This document shows positions 32,601 to 43,479 of a stretch of 64,000 nucleotides of DNA, in pieces. Positions within the stretch are counted from its first letter, which is position 1. Every line of letters begins with the position of its first letter. The DNA lies in NCBI GenBank assembly GCA_022605405.1, contig JABYQQ010000032.1:77001-141000 (forward strand). Reading direction: 5' to 3'. The DNA is from Earliella scabrosa (Eukaryota > Basidiomycota > Agaricomycetes > Polyporales > Polyporaceae). A program made the position numbers and the translations under genes. Below the pieces are notes generated by a model. That model was given only the letters and a program-made list of their open reading frames with translations. It ran no database searches and was not told where the DNA came from.

Positions 32601-34866
32601 GGAACTCCATCTCATTCCGAGTGAGCGTGCCGGTCTTGTCGCTGAAGACGTACTCGATCTGGCCCAACTCCTCGACAAGCGAGGACGTGCGGCAGAGCGC
32701 GGGCGTGTCCGTCTTGGCGTAGTACATGTCGAGATCCGAGTTGATGAGCTGCGCCTGTTGGAACTTGACGACTTCCATCGTCACAATGAGCGAGATGGGG
32801 ATCAGGTTGTTGTACAGGATGATGAAGGTCAAGATATCTGCACAAGCGTGAGTGCTGTGATGGGCGTTAGAGGTTGAGCGGCCTGACCTTCGACGAAGCC
32901 TTTGGCTATGGCTGATGTCAGCTCATATGCGATGCTGGTCTGTACATGCTATGCTCACCTCTGCCGGAGATGGATGATTGTTCGAGCAGATACCATTGCG
33001 CGCTGGAGAAGAACCACTATGTTGTCTCTCAGTACACGGCATATGTGCGGCACTGGTCGTACTCACCTCGCGAATGCTGCTACCAATGGTTGACCCAATG
33101 GACAACGCAAGCAAGAAGGCAAACAAGAAGACGATGTGAACATTGACCTGGCGCTCAACGGCAGTGCGTTTGATGGGCGCAGCACTATCCCCGAACGGTC
33201 AGCGGAACCCTACATTCGTGCGCGCGAATGGAGGCCACTCACGTTGCGTTGCGCATGAGCTTGGTCTCATGACCAGTGAAGACGACAAAGCCGTACGCCC
33301 ATGGGGTATTGCGGACCTGCGCACCACGGAGGAGCAGTTGGTCGGGGCCGAGTGGGATCGTTTTCGGGACGCCGCCGCTGGATACCAACTCAAGCGTGCC
33401 CTCGTAAGTATACAGCGAGTTGTTGGGGTGCTCCGAGCGTAGAGTGCCATTCAAGGCCGTGACGAGGTGAGGGGAAGTGAGATTGGACGTCTGCGGGGAA
33501 GCTTGCTTGATCTTCAAGTTCGTCTCGCTACGGCTTGGTGAGCGGCAAGAACAGAGAGAATATCTGACAACACGTACCCATCGAGATTTGACGTCTCAAT
33601 GTAACAAAAGCCCTCCGGTTCACTCGACGCGAACAGGATAACGTCCGCGGGGATAAACTCGTCGCTCTCGAGTCGCAACACGTCTCCCACCATGATGTCC
33701 TTCCATTTCTTGTCGGCGAACGAGCCATCGGGCTGAAGGACCTTCGCCGTGCGCGAGTTTAGCTCGGAGTCCGATTGGTGTCGTTTCTGGCATTGTTGTC
33801 AGCATGGGTGACTATGCGGTCTTCGCGCACCGAGCGGAGCGTCAGAGCAGAAGCACAGCCCGATGGGCGCAGCAAAGGGGGCAGCGACAGCAGTGCACGG
33901 GGCGACGCTAGGGCAACGTCCGCCCAGAAGCATTATACTTGAATCGATCCTCCGAACCTGGACTCTCATATCACCCACGTCGCCGGCAAACGAGATAGCA
34001 CTTTGGTGCGCGAGTGATATGGATCGGTCACCACAGGGTGCCACGAAAGGGGATACGACGACTACATCGGCAACGACTGCCCAGTGCCCCGCACGGTCCA
34101 AGACGTAAGAGGTTACTCACCAAGTCCTCTTGGGTCTCCTTGAATGCGGACGCTAGTAATACAACAGATAGGGGAGCGATGGTGGTATAGGGATTCGTGG
34201 GCGACACGTCTGGTATCTGCTGTATCAGCGCGGTGAAGAGGAAGAACAGGTTTGCGTATTTCGAGAATTGCTCTGCAACATTGGCCGTCAGCAGCGGGGA
34301 GCGGACGGCGGTGGGTGAGACGGACCGAAGAGGAACTTGGGGACGAAGGTGGCAAGATTGTACTTGCTAGTAGAGACGTAGTTGTTGCAGAACTCGCTGT
34401 TCGCGCCAGGGTTGTTGAGCGCAATGACGCGATTGCCGGAGAGGACCTGCTCCTTCTTCTGCCACGGCCAATGGAACGGTTTCTTCGGCGCCTTCGTCTT
34501 GGACGGTTTGCGCTCGTGCTTGGATTGGCCGGTAAAGGAGGCCGAGCCTGCGAATGGCTTGGAGCCGGGCTGGTCGTCGTCGAAGGACCACTGGTCGGGA
34601 GGAATGCCAGTGGGCAGACTGAGCTGGGAGTTGCCAACTCCCGCAGGGAGAGCAGCAGAGCGTGCGAGAGGAAGCCCGCTCTCTTTGGACTCCATCGCAG
34701 GCCCGCGGCCGAAGGCGGAGTCGGGATAGTCGTCGTCGTCATCGAAGAAGGGGTCCATAGCCTGCGGAGGGGAAGACGAGGGCGGATAGCCCGTATTCGC
34801 GGGCTGGTACTGTTGGTGGGAGGCAGGATTGGCCTGCGACACCAGGCGAACAAAGTCGTCGCTCAT
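29601..34866 (-). CDS. DRS2: P4-ATPase phospholipid flippase (DRS2 type)
   Basis: Moves aminophospholipids to the cytosolic leaflet of trans-Golgi and endosomal membranes and supports vesicle formation. More than 15 exons. The start is [16 protein letters not shown] at 34866, followed by a disordered Pro/Asp-rich tail and [24 protein letters not shown]. Family motifs in order: [20 protein letters not shown], the TGES-equivalent region ending [32 protein letters not shown], the phosphorylation loop [16 protein letters not shown] (catalytic Asp), [66 protein letters not shown], then the C-terminal membrane segments ([29 protein letters not shown]). It ends with a basic tail, [17 protein letters not shown], and stops at 29601, as in Drs2. 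The SDE and PDE motifs look complete. Partner would be a Cdc50 protein, not in this window. Exact splice sites were not all resolved. Confidence 0.95.
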
Positions 34867-35666
34867 CGTAGCCAGCGATGAGCTCGAGGAAAGAGCAGCG
34901 AGATCGAAGTAGGAAGCAGCGCACAGGCCGCACACAAGGCGCTCCCATGTTCTCGCCTGCTGCGCCCATCTACTACAATTACGTAAGCTCGCAGTAGGCA
35001 CTCAGTCTCCTTCAAGTTCAACTGCTTCTCTTACCGCCTCGCCGACGCTCACGGATGCATCATGTTGGACTCATAGTCTACTCATGCACCAGCACGGTAC
35101 CGGTAAGTACCCAATGCAGGCTTGAGTCTTGGTACTGCCCGCCATCGTTTTCCTCCACTCGATGTTGTCAACTCTGTCCCTCGAGTCGCCACGATGGAAC
35201 TCATGAATTCTGAACTTGAAGCAGACTGTATGCGCTGGATGTCGCAACATGACGCTTTCGTAATCCAGAGGAAGGGGTATTCTCTCTTCAGCCGCTCTGG
35301 TTCAAAACTTCGATTGATGTACGTAGGGTCTGAGACAAGGCTTGGGGTTAGTCTCGAATCTCCGGCCCAATACATAATGTTGCAACCGAGTATAGTGTAT
35401 GCCAGGCGCTCATTCTGGAGGGCTTACGCCGCCGCGCAATGGTAGACTATGCTCTACATAGTACATGGTAGTGTACGGGAGGGGGGAGGTCGTGGTTGAT
35501 GCTCAAGAGCACTCATGTCTGACTGGCCGCCGTCAGGCCTCTGTTCACAACAAGGGGTCCTACTAGTAATAGTATATCAGTGAGGGTAACGTGGGCTCAT
35601 GACACACTAGGGTATGTGCAGGTCATAGCAAGGGAAAGAGTACATGTAGCAAATACACCAGCAATC
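34867..35666. other. Intergenic region
   Basis: Contains the DRS2 promoter (minus strand, leading away from 34866) and the 3' side of the mannosyltransferase gene. I see no gene. Confidence 0.5.
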
Positions 35667-37418
35667 TCACCACCACGGGTGGCAGTCGACACCGTCCCAT
35701 GTCCAGACCTGCTTCGGGTCGCCGACGACCATCCGCGCGTACTGCATCCACGCGCCGTCGTACACGCGCTCGACAAACCACTTCACATGCCGCTGGCGGA
35801 GCACCCACTTGTGCCAGACGTAGTACTTCCACACATACCCGACGATCACGCGCGGGTTCGCGTATATCTTCGTGAGGCCCATCACGCGTCGGAAGTCGTA
35901 TGGAAGAAGGAACGACTCGGACGAGTAGCACTCGCCCTCCTGCGACGCGCGGAATGTAAGTGGAGGAGTGAGGGCCGGGGAGTCGCCGAGCTTGTGGAGG
36001 TACGGGTGGTGCGATGGGAGTGGGTCCTTCAAGGGTGCGGTTGAGAGCGTCTGGTTGCTTCGGAGATGCACAGGGAGGAGCGGGTCTGCTTTGAAGATGA
36101 CCATGCCATTCCAGCAGGTGAAGACGGGCACTGGCTCCTCCGCTTTCATCGCCTCGTAATCGGCCGTGTCGAAAAAGTAGGGCCAGTAACCGGCTGTAAG
36201 CCGGCCGACGCGGTCACGAAGGACCCACATATCGTACGCGCCAAAGTGGCCAAAGTCGAGCGCACAGGCGAAGTCGAACGTGCCATTGCGGGTCTCGAGG
36301 AGCTCGACAATGGACTCTGGCTCGATGTATATGTCGTTCGAGAAGAGGACTTTGTCGTACCCTCCCGTGGCGAGGAGCGGCTCGAGAGCCTGGTTGCGGA
36401 TGGCGGCCAGGAACTCAATGCGCGGGTTCCATTCGACATGCTCGGGCTTTTTGACGGTCGTGTCCTGTACGAGGATACGATTCTTGATCCCTCGCCTGTC
36501 AAGTTCGCGTTGGAAGTCGCGAAGGAGGTCGGGAGAGCGGTCGCTCGAGTAGTTCTCGACGACGGACACGAACACGTTCTGGGGACCCATCCACGCGATG
36601 GCGTCTAGCATCGAGCGCGTCCAGTACGGAATGGCGGCCTCGTTCTGGTGGAACGCCGCGGCGATGAAGATTTTCTCGCCCCGGCCGTATCCCTGTGGGC
36701 GCGGGTCGGATACGGCTTTGCGGACGATGGGGCGGAGGCGAACGTCGCCGGCGTACTCGTAGTGGTGGTACTCGTGCCATCCGACGAGAGCGAGGGTGGC
36801 AAAGAACACGCACTGCGCTACCCAAAAGGCCGTTCGGAAACTGGGAAGACGAGTGCGCGACGTACGAGACCGTGTTCGAGAGGACTCCCAGTCCTCGTCC
36901 CCACCGCGCCCGCCGTTAAGCATCATGTACCCTTCCTCCTCCCTTGCGCCGCCCTTGCCCTTCGCTACTAACCGCCGGGTGATGAAGAAGGAGACGAGGA
37001 GCCATGCAAGCTGAACGGCTGCGAAGACGGGGATGGAGACTAGCGTTGCGATCCATGCTGTCCATATGCGTGGAAACCCGGGCTCCCAGGTGCCCGCGAG
37101 ATAGTCGAGTAGGTAGTTGTGGTAGTGGCGGAAGATGAGGGCGAAGATTATGACCTGAGGGAGGAGGGGAAGCTTGACGGCGACGAGGGCGCACCGCCCG
37201 AGAAAGCGGAAAGCGACCTGGGCGTGCGAGAAGATGGCAAGGCCGTCCCGGGTTGCATCCTTTGCGGTGTACGGCATTTCACGGGCAGGGCTCCGCCTAC
37301 GCGCGGAGGTGGAGGCGCGAGCGCGAAGAATGGTGAACGACGAAAAGGTCGTCGGGGACGAAGGCGAGCGACGGAGCGAGGCGCACGGGACGACGCGGTA
37401 CGAACACCTTTGTACCAT
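35667..37418 (-). CDS. CAP59/CMT1-type alpha-1,3-mannosyltransferase
   Basis: Single-exon type II membrane glycosyltransferase of 583 aa counted from the ATG at 37418; an ATG at 37277 (MPYTAKDATRDGL) is an alternative start and fits better with a short cytosolic N-terminus. Two hydrophobic segments follow (VAVKLPLLPQVIIFALIF; TAWIATLVSIPVFAAVQLAW) and another near AFWVAQCVFFATLALVGW. The lumenal part shows the Cryptococcus Cap59/Cmt1 family pattern: IFIAAAFHQNE, FVSVVENYSSDRSPDLL, VLFSNDIYIEPESIVELL with a probable metal-binding Asp, FDFACALDFGHFGAYDMWVLRD, CWNGMVIF, ECYSSESFLLPYDFRR and an end DCHPWW. In Cryptococcus relatives build capsule and glycolipid mannose links; here the acceptor is unknown. 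It probably acts in the Golgi. Confidence 0.9.
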   Translation of the reverse strand: MVQRCSYRVVPCASLRRSPSSPTTFSSFTILRARASTSARRRSPAREMPYTAKDATRDGLAIFSHAQVAFRFLGRCALVAVKLPLLPQVIIFALIFRHYHNYLLDYLAGTWEPGFPRIWTAWIATLVSIPVFAAVQLAWLLVSFFITRRLVAKGKGGAREEEGYMMLNGGRGGDEDWESSRTRSRTSRTRLPSFRTAFWVAQCVFFATLALVGWHEYHHYEYAGDVRLRPIVRKAVSDPRPQGYGRGEKIFIAAAFHQNEAAIPYWTRSMLDAIAWMGPQNVFVSVVENYSSDRSPDLLRDFQRELDRRGIKNRILVQDTTVKKPEHVEWNPRIEFLAAIRNQALEPLLATGGYDKVLFSNDIYIEPESIVELLETRNGTFDFACALDFGHFGAYDMWVLRDRVGRLTAGYWPYFFDTADYEAMKAEEPVPVFTCWNGMVIFKADPLLPVHLRSNQTLSTAPLKDPLPSHHPYLHKLGDSPALTPPLTFRASQEGECYSSESFLLPYDFRRVMGLTKIYANPRVIVGYVWKYYVWHKWVLRQRHVKWFVERVYDGAWMQYARMVVGDPKQVWTWDGVDCHPWW

Positions 37419-37716
37419 GCCGTCTGATAGGCACCCATCGCCGCTGTCACTCGCACACCACTGGCTGCGCACGTATATTCAGCAAATTGAGCGATCGCGA
37501 ATTTCAATGTCGCTGGCCCACGGTACGCGATGGTATTCAGTATTGCGCGCGAGCTGATCGCAGTAGTACTATAGTGGGATCATATATAATGAAGCAATTC
37601 AGTCGTCTCGCGAACCCGAAACCGCATGTAATAGTCTGAACACGGTCTAGATACTTATGATACTCTACGTAGATGCATGCGCATGACAATCATACACCAA
37701 CCCCTGAGCGGCCCGT

Positions 37717-39101
37717 TCACTTCTGCCTCTTGTAAATCTTGTCCAAGAACGCCTTGAACACCTCCCTCTTCAGCACGATCTCGCCCTCCCGTGCATTCGG
37801 CTTCTCAGGGATAGTCTCGATGAGGCCCATGATGCGCTTGTACGCCGCCTCCTCATATTCCTCGTACTTCTTCCTGATCCCCATCTCTTCGTACAAGGCC
37901 TTCACGCGCGCCTCAGCATCCTTGTCTTTCCGCCCATAGTTCGCGTCCAGCACCGCACGTTGTTCAGGCGTCGCGATCGCCAGCGCCGTGTTCACGCACC
38001 ACGAGCACTTGTTGTCGATGATGTCCGTCCCGATCTTCCCGAGTACCTCGGGTGGCGCAGCGAAGTCGAGGAAGTCGTCCTGCACCTGGAAGTACTCGCC
38101 GAGCGGGATGAGGATCGACTGCGCGAGCGCGTACGGGTCGTTCGTCTCGCTGTGAGGGATTCCGCACATGTACATCGCGAGCGCGACGGGCAGGTAAAAC
38201 GAGTAGTACGCCGTCTTGTAGATCACGATCTTCTGGTGCCTGATAGTGTGCGGTGGAGGGGCAGAGGATATGTGAGAAGGGTGCCCACAAAGACTGAGGT
38301 GGAATGATACGTACTTCTGGAGGGAGAACTTGCTCAAGTCGACATGGTCCTCCGGTGCAGTGATCAGGTCGATCAGCTGGCCGATCTCCGTCTGGAACGT
38401 CGTCTGCATCCCTCACGTCAGCATGTCCGTGTGTTCACAGTCAAGCGAGGGGACTCACGTCGTGGAAAAGCTCAAGGAGGTGGACGTAATACGGCTCGGT
38501 GCGGAAGTGCTTCTTGAGCAAGTAGTAGATCGCTCCCTCGAGCATGAATGAGTCGTTGATCGCGATGTAGTTCACGCCCTCGATCCGGAACCAACATGGC
38601 TGCCCGCGACGGGTCACCGACTGATCCATCATGTCGTCCGAGACGAGGAAGAAAGCTTGCAGCTATCGCGCGGGACGTCAGCGTTGTCCATTCATCGGGG
38701 GAGGGCAGAGCGAAAGGGCAGAGGGGGAAGTTGTGAACGTCCATGCGAACAGACAAGTACGCACAAGCTCGATGCACCAGCCCAGCAATGCCGCCTTGAA
38801 GTACTCGTCCTCGCTCAACTTCCTGCCCTTCAAGATCTCGACAGAGTCCACGACCGAAATCCCGCGGTTGAGCTTGCCCCCAGGAACATTGTAGTCAAGA
38901 TTCTATCGCGCAGATATCAGTGTCACCGTCTTGATTGAAGAGGGGAGGGCGATGTAAGCAACAAATAGGACTCACGCGCTGGAACCAGGTGATCGCGTCG
39001 GACGGCATGCCCTCTTGCTTGAGGTACGCAAGGAGCTCCTCGCGGAGGATGGGGAAAACAGCCTCGAACTTTGCCCGCTTCTGTGCTTTTGCGTCGGCCA
39101 T
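37717..39101 (-). CDS. ERG20: Farnesyl diphosphate synthase
   Basis: Condenses DMAPP/GPP with IPP to farnesyl diphosphate for sterols, prenylation and sesquiterpenes. It starts [19 protein letters not shown] at 39101 and spans about five exons. Both Asp-rich motifs are present: [16 protein letters not shown] (first, with the RRGQ/P signature) and [21 protein letters not shown] (second). [46 protein letters not shown] and the C-terminus LDKIYKRQK also agree with fungal and animal FPP synthases. Length near 350 aa is normal. The residues before DDMMD (FFLVS) favour the C15 product size. Its product could feed the prenyltransferase that would act on the recyclin C-terminus nearby, but that is only a general pathway link. 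Confidence 0.95.
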
Positions 39102-39826
39102 GGTTTTCTTGTATGTGCAGGTGTCCGGTGTAGACGGTAGGAGACGAGTTGCCCGAGAGGGAGTCGATACGGATTAGATGGCAGCCGCGAAGCAACGGAG
39201 CTGAAGGAGGGGGGAGATGGCGGTCGAGAGTCAAGCTTCAAATGGCAAAGCTTGAAGGAAGAGATATAAGGCAACGAAAGGCGTGTTCAGGGGATGGCAC
39301 GACGCGAGGCGTGGTCGGAAGAGCGGAGGGGACCATCATCCTTGCCATCGATCGTCCGAGGCTCACTCGTTCCACTCTAAATTCCAAGACGCTCGCCTTG
39401 TCGTCCGCTCTTGTTTTCTGCCCTGTCTTGCAATCAATTATCACCTCCGGCCTCATCGCATCAAACACATGGCATAATGAGCATCCAAGAATGCATGAGT
39501 GGGGTGTATTGTTGTGATGCGTGCGAGTAGGACAGCGAGTACAGTACGTGAACGACGTAAAGCATTATCTAACTAGTGGAAAATCCAGACTATATCATAG
39601 CAACATGTAACCAGCGAGCGATGACTGTGATGCGTGACAAAAATGCGACTAGTATGTGTAAGGCAAGGATGGGGGGATGGTGGATGAGATGAGAAGTGCG
39701 ACGAGGGAACTATGAGAAACGGGACAGTACTTTTGGTGCAGACAACGGACAGTCCACCGCGGATGACAGGTCACAACAACCAAGAAGCGAAAAAAAACAC
39801 GACGCATTACGCATCGAGCTTCACCC
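39102..39826. other. Intergenic region
   Basis: Should hold the farnesyl diphosphate synthase promoter and the HSP60 3' UTR. No gene seen. A run of eight A residues lies near 39790-39797. Confidence 0.5.
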
Positions 39827-40997
39827 TTAGAAGCCGCCCATGCCGCCCATACCACCCATGCCACCCATCCCGGCACCTCCTGCGGGCTTCGGCTCCTCCA
39901 CCTCGACCACGCATGCCTCGCTCGTCGTGAGCAAGCTCGCAACACCCGCCGCGTCAATGAGCGCCGTCCGGACGACCTTGAGCGGGTCGACGATACCGGC
40001 CTGGATCATGTCGACATACTCGCCCTTGCTTGCGTCGTAGCCCCAAGCGAACTTGTCCGTCGAGCCGTAGTTGTTGAGCAGCGTGCCGACGATCACTGAG
40101 CCCTCCTCGCCGGCGTTCTGCATGATCGTCCGTGCCGGGTACGTGAGGGCGCGGCGGATGATCGAAACACCAAGTTCTTGGTCGAAGTTGGCGGTCTGAA
40201 TTGGCTTCGCGTCGGGCGAGACGGGCGAGTTGCCATGCGCCCCAGGTGTGCTCGAGGCGAGCGCGAGTGACGCCTTGAGCAGAGCAACACCACCACCCGG
40301 AAGGATGCCTTCCTCGACGGCGGCACGCGTCGCGTTCAACGCATCGTCGTACCGGTCCTTCTTCTCCCCAACCTCGACCTCTGACGAACCGCCGACCTTG
40401 ATGACGGCCACACCACCCGAGAGCTTCGCGAGACGCTCCTGGAGCTTGGTGCGATCGTACTCGGACGTCGTACGATCCTCGATGAGGGCACGAATCTGCT
40501 CACAGCGCGCCTGGATGGCGTCTTTCGAGCCTGCGCCGTTGAGAAGGATGGTGTCCTCCTTCGTGACCGTGATCGCACCGGTAGAGCCAAGCATATCGGG
40601 CGTCACCCTGTCGAGCTTAATGTCGAGCTCGTCAGTGAAGACGGTACCACCAGTGAGGATAGCGAGATCGCCGAGGATGGACTTGCGGTTGTCACCGAAG
40701 CCAGGCGCCTTGACAGCGCAGACTTGGAGCTGACCACGGAGCTTGTTGACAACACAAGCGGCGAGGGCCTCACCGTCAATGTCTTCGGCGATGATGATGA
40801 GCGGGCGACGAGCCTGAGCCGCGATCTCAAGGGAAGGGAGGATATCGTTGATGGACGAGATCTTCTTCTCCGAGAGCAGGATGAGGGGCTTCTCGTATTC
40901 AACCTTCTGAGCCTTGACGTCGGTGACGAAGTAGGGAGAGATGAAACCGCGGTCGAAGCGCATACCCTCCGTGATCTCAATCTCGTCCTCGATGGTA

Positions 40998-41037
<40 letters not shown>

Positions 41038-42119
41038 TCTCCATTGCCTGAGCAATAAGGTTGCCGACGTGAGCGTCGCCGTTCGCGGATATGGTCGCGA
41101 CCTGCGCAATCTCGGCGGTGGTGGTGATGGTCTTCGCGTGACTGGAGAGGAACTCGACGACGCGGTCGACGGCAGCCTGCGAACCACGGCGAAGGTCCAT
41201 AGGGTTGCAACCAGCGGCAACGTTCTTAACACCTTCGGAGTAGATAGCACGAGCGAGGACCGTGGCCGTAGTGGTACCGTCACCCGCAATCTCATTCGTC
41301 TTCTGCGCGACATCCTGAACAAGACTATGGGGAGGTCAACATCATACGGACAAACAGTCATCGGGGATGGGGAACTGACCGAGCACCCAGGTTCTCGAAC
41401 TTGTCCTTGAGGGTAATCGACTTCGCAACAGTGACACCGTCTAAAAGAATGTGTCAGCATGAGAATCTCGCGCCAGCGGCACAATGAGTTGAGTAAGAGG
41501 AACCGTCAGGAGCCACAAATAATCAACAGGCCGTCTATAAGATATTTGCAGGTCCAGAACGTATAACTGACCGACGCGCCCCCCCCCCCAGCCCCCTGTC
41601 CATGGGGAGCGGGCGCTGTAGCCTGCTAGGGTCCGTGGGTCTGTGGCGCGACATGTACTGGCAACCCGCGGCAAAAAAGTGCGCAGAGGGTGTACGCGAA
41701 CCACCATATACACGATGCTGTTAGACGTCATCGCGACACACCCCGCGACCGCGTCTCCAGCGCACGACAGTCCAATGCACGAGTCGACAGAGCAAAATAA
41801 GGCATAGATTAAGGACACTCACCCTTGGTGATCTTGGGACCACCGAACGGTTGCTCGATGATGACGTTACGACCTGAAGGCACAGTGACGTGTCAGTCGC
41901 GTCAGACTCGCGCGTTCGAGTAGGAAGTATGGACGCACCCTTCGGACCAAGGGTTACTGAGACAGCATTGGCAAGGACGTCGACACCGTTGAGGATGGAC
42001 GCCCTGCCCTCGTTGGAGAACTTAATCTCCTTGTGCGCGCCGCGCTTGAGCACAGGCTTCGCGGCCTTTGCAGCAGAGCGGCGGACGGCAGAGGTGGAAG
42101 CAGACGAGAGACGGTGCAT
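39827..42119 (-). CDS. HSP60: Mitochondrial chaperonin HSP60
   Basis: Folds imported proteins in the mitochondrial matrix with HSP10. It starts [20 protein letters not shown] at 42119, a Ser/Arg/Ala-rich presequence, followed by [20 protein letters not shown]. Short exons carry [20 protein letters not shown] and [20 protein letters not shown]. The long exon holds the ATPase motifs [48 protein letters not shown] and [13 protein letters not shown]. The C-terminus is the GGM-repeat tail (four GGM units) typical of group I chaperonins, ending at 39827. The intron at 41441-41822 is unusually long (382 nt) and contains a run of about 13 C residues near 41580. Length near 575 aa is normal. Confidence 0.97.
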
Positions 42120-42461
42120 GGCGAGAGCAACGACAACGAGGGCGAGAGACGAGCCTTGAAAGAGGAAGAGGGCGAGGACGGGGACAGTGAGCAAGAGAAC
42201 TGGCCTCGCGAATTTTGGTGACGCGCTGCTTATGTCCGCTTTCCCACAGAATTCTCTAGAATCACGGTCACACCTCGTCACAGTCACCGCGCGCTCTCAA
42301 TATTCCCGTTTATGGTTGGCTTTTCCTGGCACTGTATCCCCTAGGTTCGTTTGGTACGAGACTACCAGGACTAGTACATAGGCATGGTACTAAGTAGTGT
42401 TCTCTCCTGCAGATCCCCATGCATCAACACCACAGCGTCCCCTGCTTGGACAGGGCAAAAA
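42120..42461. other. HSP60 upstream region
   Basis: About 340 bp between the HSP60 start codon and the tRNA-Pro gene, so it is likely the HSP60 promoter. GAATTCTCTAGAATC near 42250-42264 includes GAA and TTC/TCTAGAA blocks that could serve as a heat-shock element; this is inference from known HSF sites (nGAAn units). Confidence 0.4.
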
Positions 42462-42545
42462 GGGCCCAACCGGGATTCGAACCCGGGATCCCTTGCAATC
42501 AGACGAACGCCCAAAGCAAGTATCTTACCTCTAGACCATTGGGCC
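42462..42545 (-). tRNA. tRNA-Pro (UGG) with a 12-nt intron
   Basis: Acceptor stem GGCCCAA (42545-42539) pairs with TTGGGCC (42469-42463). The D arm is GTCT...AGAT, the anticodon stem CTTGC (42520-42516) pairs with GCAAG (42496-42492), and the T arm is CCGGG-TTCGAAT-CCCGG. The anticodon TGG is at 42513-42511. A 12-nt intron (42509-42498) follows position 37. Confidence 0.95.
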
Positions 42546-42765
42546 GGTGATGAAGGGTAGCATAAGTAGACATAAGATTAGAAGCGTTGCAGGGACAAGT
42601 GTACGTCATGGATGGGGCAAGCGCTCTTGGGGTCTCGATACATAAACTGCGCAGGCGCAGCGTTCTCAGTTCACCCTCTCTACTTCCTCTGCAAATACCA
42701 CGACGACGAACACACCAGCGTCGACCTGAACTACTGTCTCCTCCCAACGGTTCAGCACCAGCAGC

Positions 42766-43057
42766 ATGTCACCGGCTCCATCTGCTACTCTGGCCTACCC
42801 TCCCTCTGCCCACTCCTCTTCTGCACAACAGTCAGAGTTGACGGAAACACAGCCCGCGCCAGTGGCCACCATGACTGCCAGCCCTGCTTTGCGTACAGAG
42901 ACGGGCCCTGCTGAGCGCATCCGCGGAGGCTGTATTCCATGTCCAGTGAGTAGTATCCGGAATCTCTTCATTGAGCTTTGCCAAATCTCACTGCACCGTT
43001 CTCGCACAGAATGGCAGTATATGCTACATCATTCCTATTCCTCTCTGCTGCTGCTGA
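42766..43057 (+). CDS. 75-aa protein with Cys/Pro-rich C-terminal tail
   Basis: Two exons, 42766-42945 and 43010-43057, joined by a GT-AG intron (GTGAGT...CGCACAG), give 75 aa. The first 50 residues are low-complexity (Ser, Pro, Ala, Thr). The tail RIRGGCIPCP joins across the intron to NGSICYIIPIPLCCC and then a stop. I recall similar GGCIPCPxG..C..IPIPCC endings in small basidiomycete proteins of unknown function, but have no family name. Multiple Cys at the very end next to hydrophobic residues would suit lipidation (S-acylation) and membrane attachment; that is inference. The short second exon makes it easy for gene finders to miss. An upstream start cannot be excluded. Confidence 0.65.
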
Positions 43058-43479
43058 ACGAACAGACATCATGCACATGAATAGTCAGCAAGTGACCCTT
43101 CTGGTCATTGCCTACAACTTGTATATAGTGCGACATAGCATCCCTCTCTGCTCCCTCGACACTCTGCTCTCGTGTTTCTAATCCGGACATGTTTCTTGTA
43201 GCCTAGAACTATCTCTCTGTGTATGTATCCCGCTGTATACACATGCACGTGGACCCTTGTTTGCAGAATACATCGTGTCAGACAAACATCTTCGACGTGC
43301 GGATGGCCTCTCTTACCGGCGTTTCGCTCCGCATTCTCATCTCGGACCACGACCTCGGAAGTGCTTGTTGTATGTCTGCTGCAGCGCTCTACCGTCTACA
43401 CCACGTCTACAGCATGCGATTCGGCCTCTAAGCGTGTCGCATAAACTGAATCTGTTTGACTGCCCCAAATACGCCCGCG
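43058..43479. other. Intergenic region before recyclin
   Basis: About 420 bp, no gene seen. Probable 3' UTR of the 75-aa gene and promoter of recyclin. Confidence 0.45.

Noticed and set aside
40724..41410. 228-codon plus-strand frame inside HSP60
   Set aside because: It is antisense to clear chaperonin sequence, has no recognisable domain and no splice or start logic of its own.
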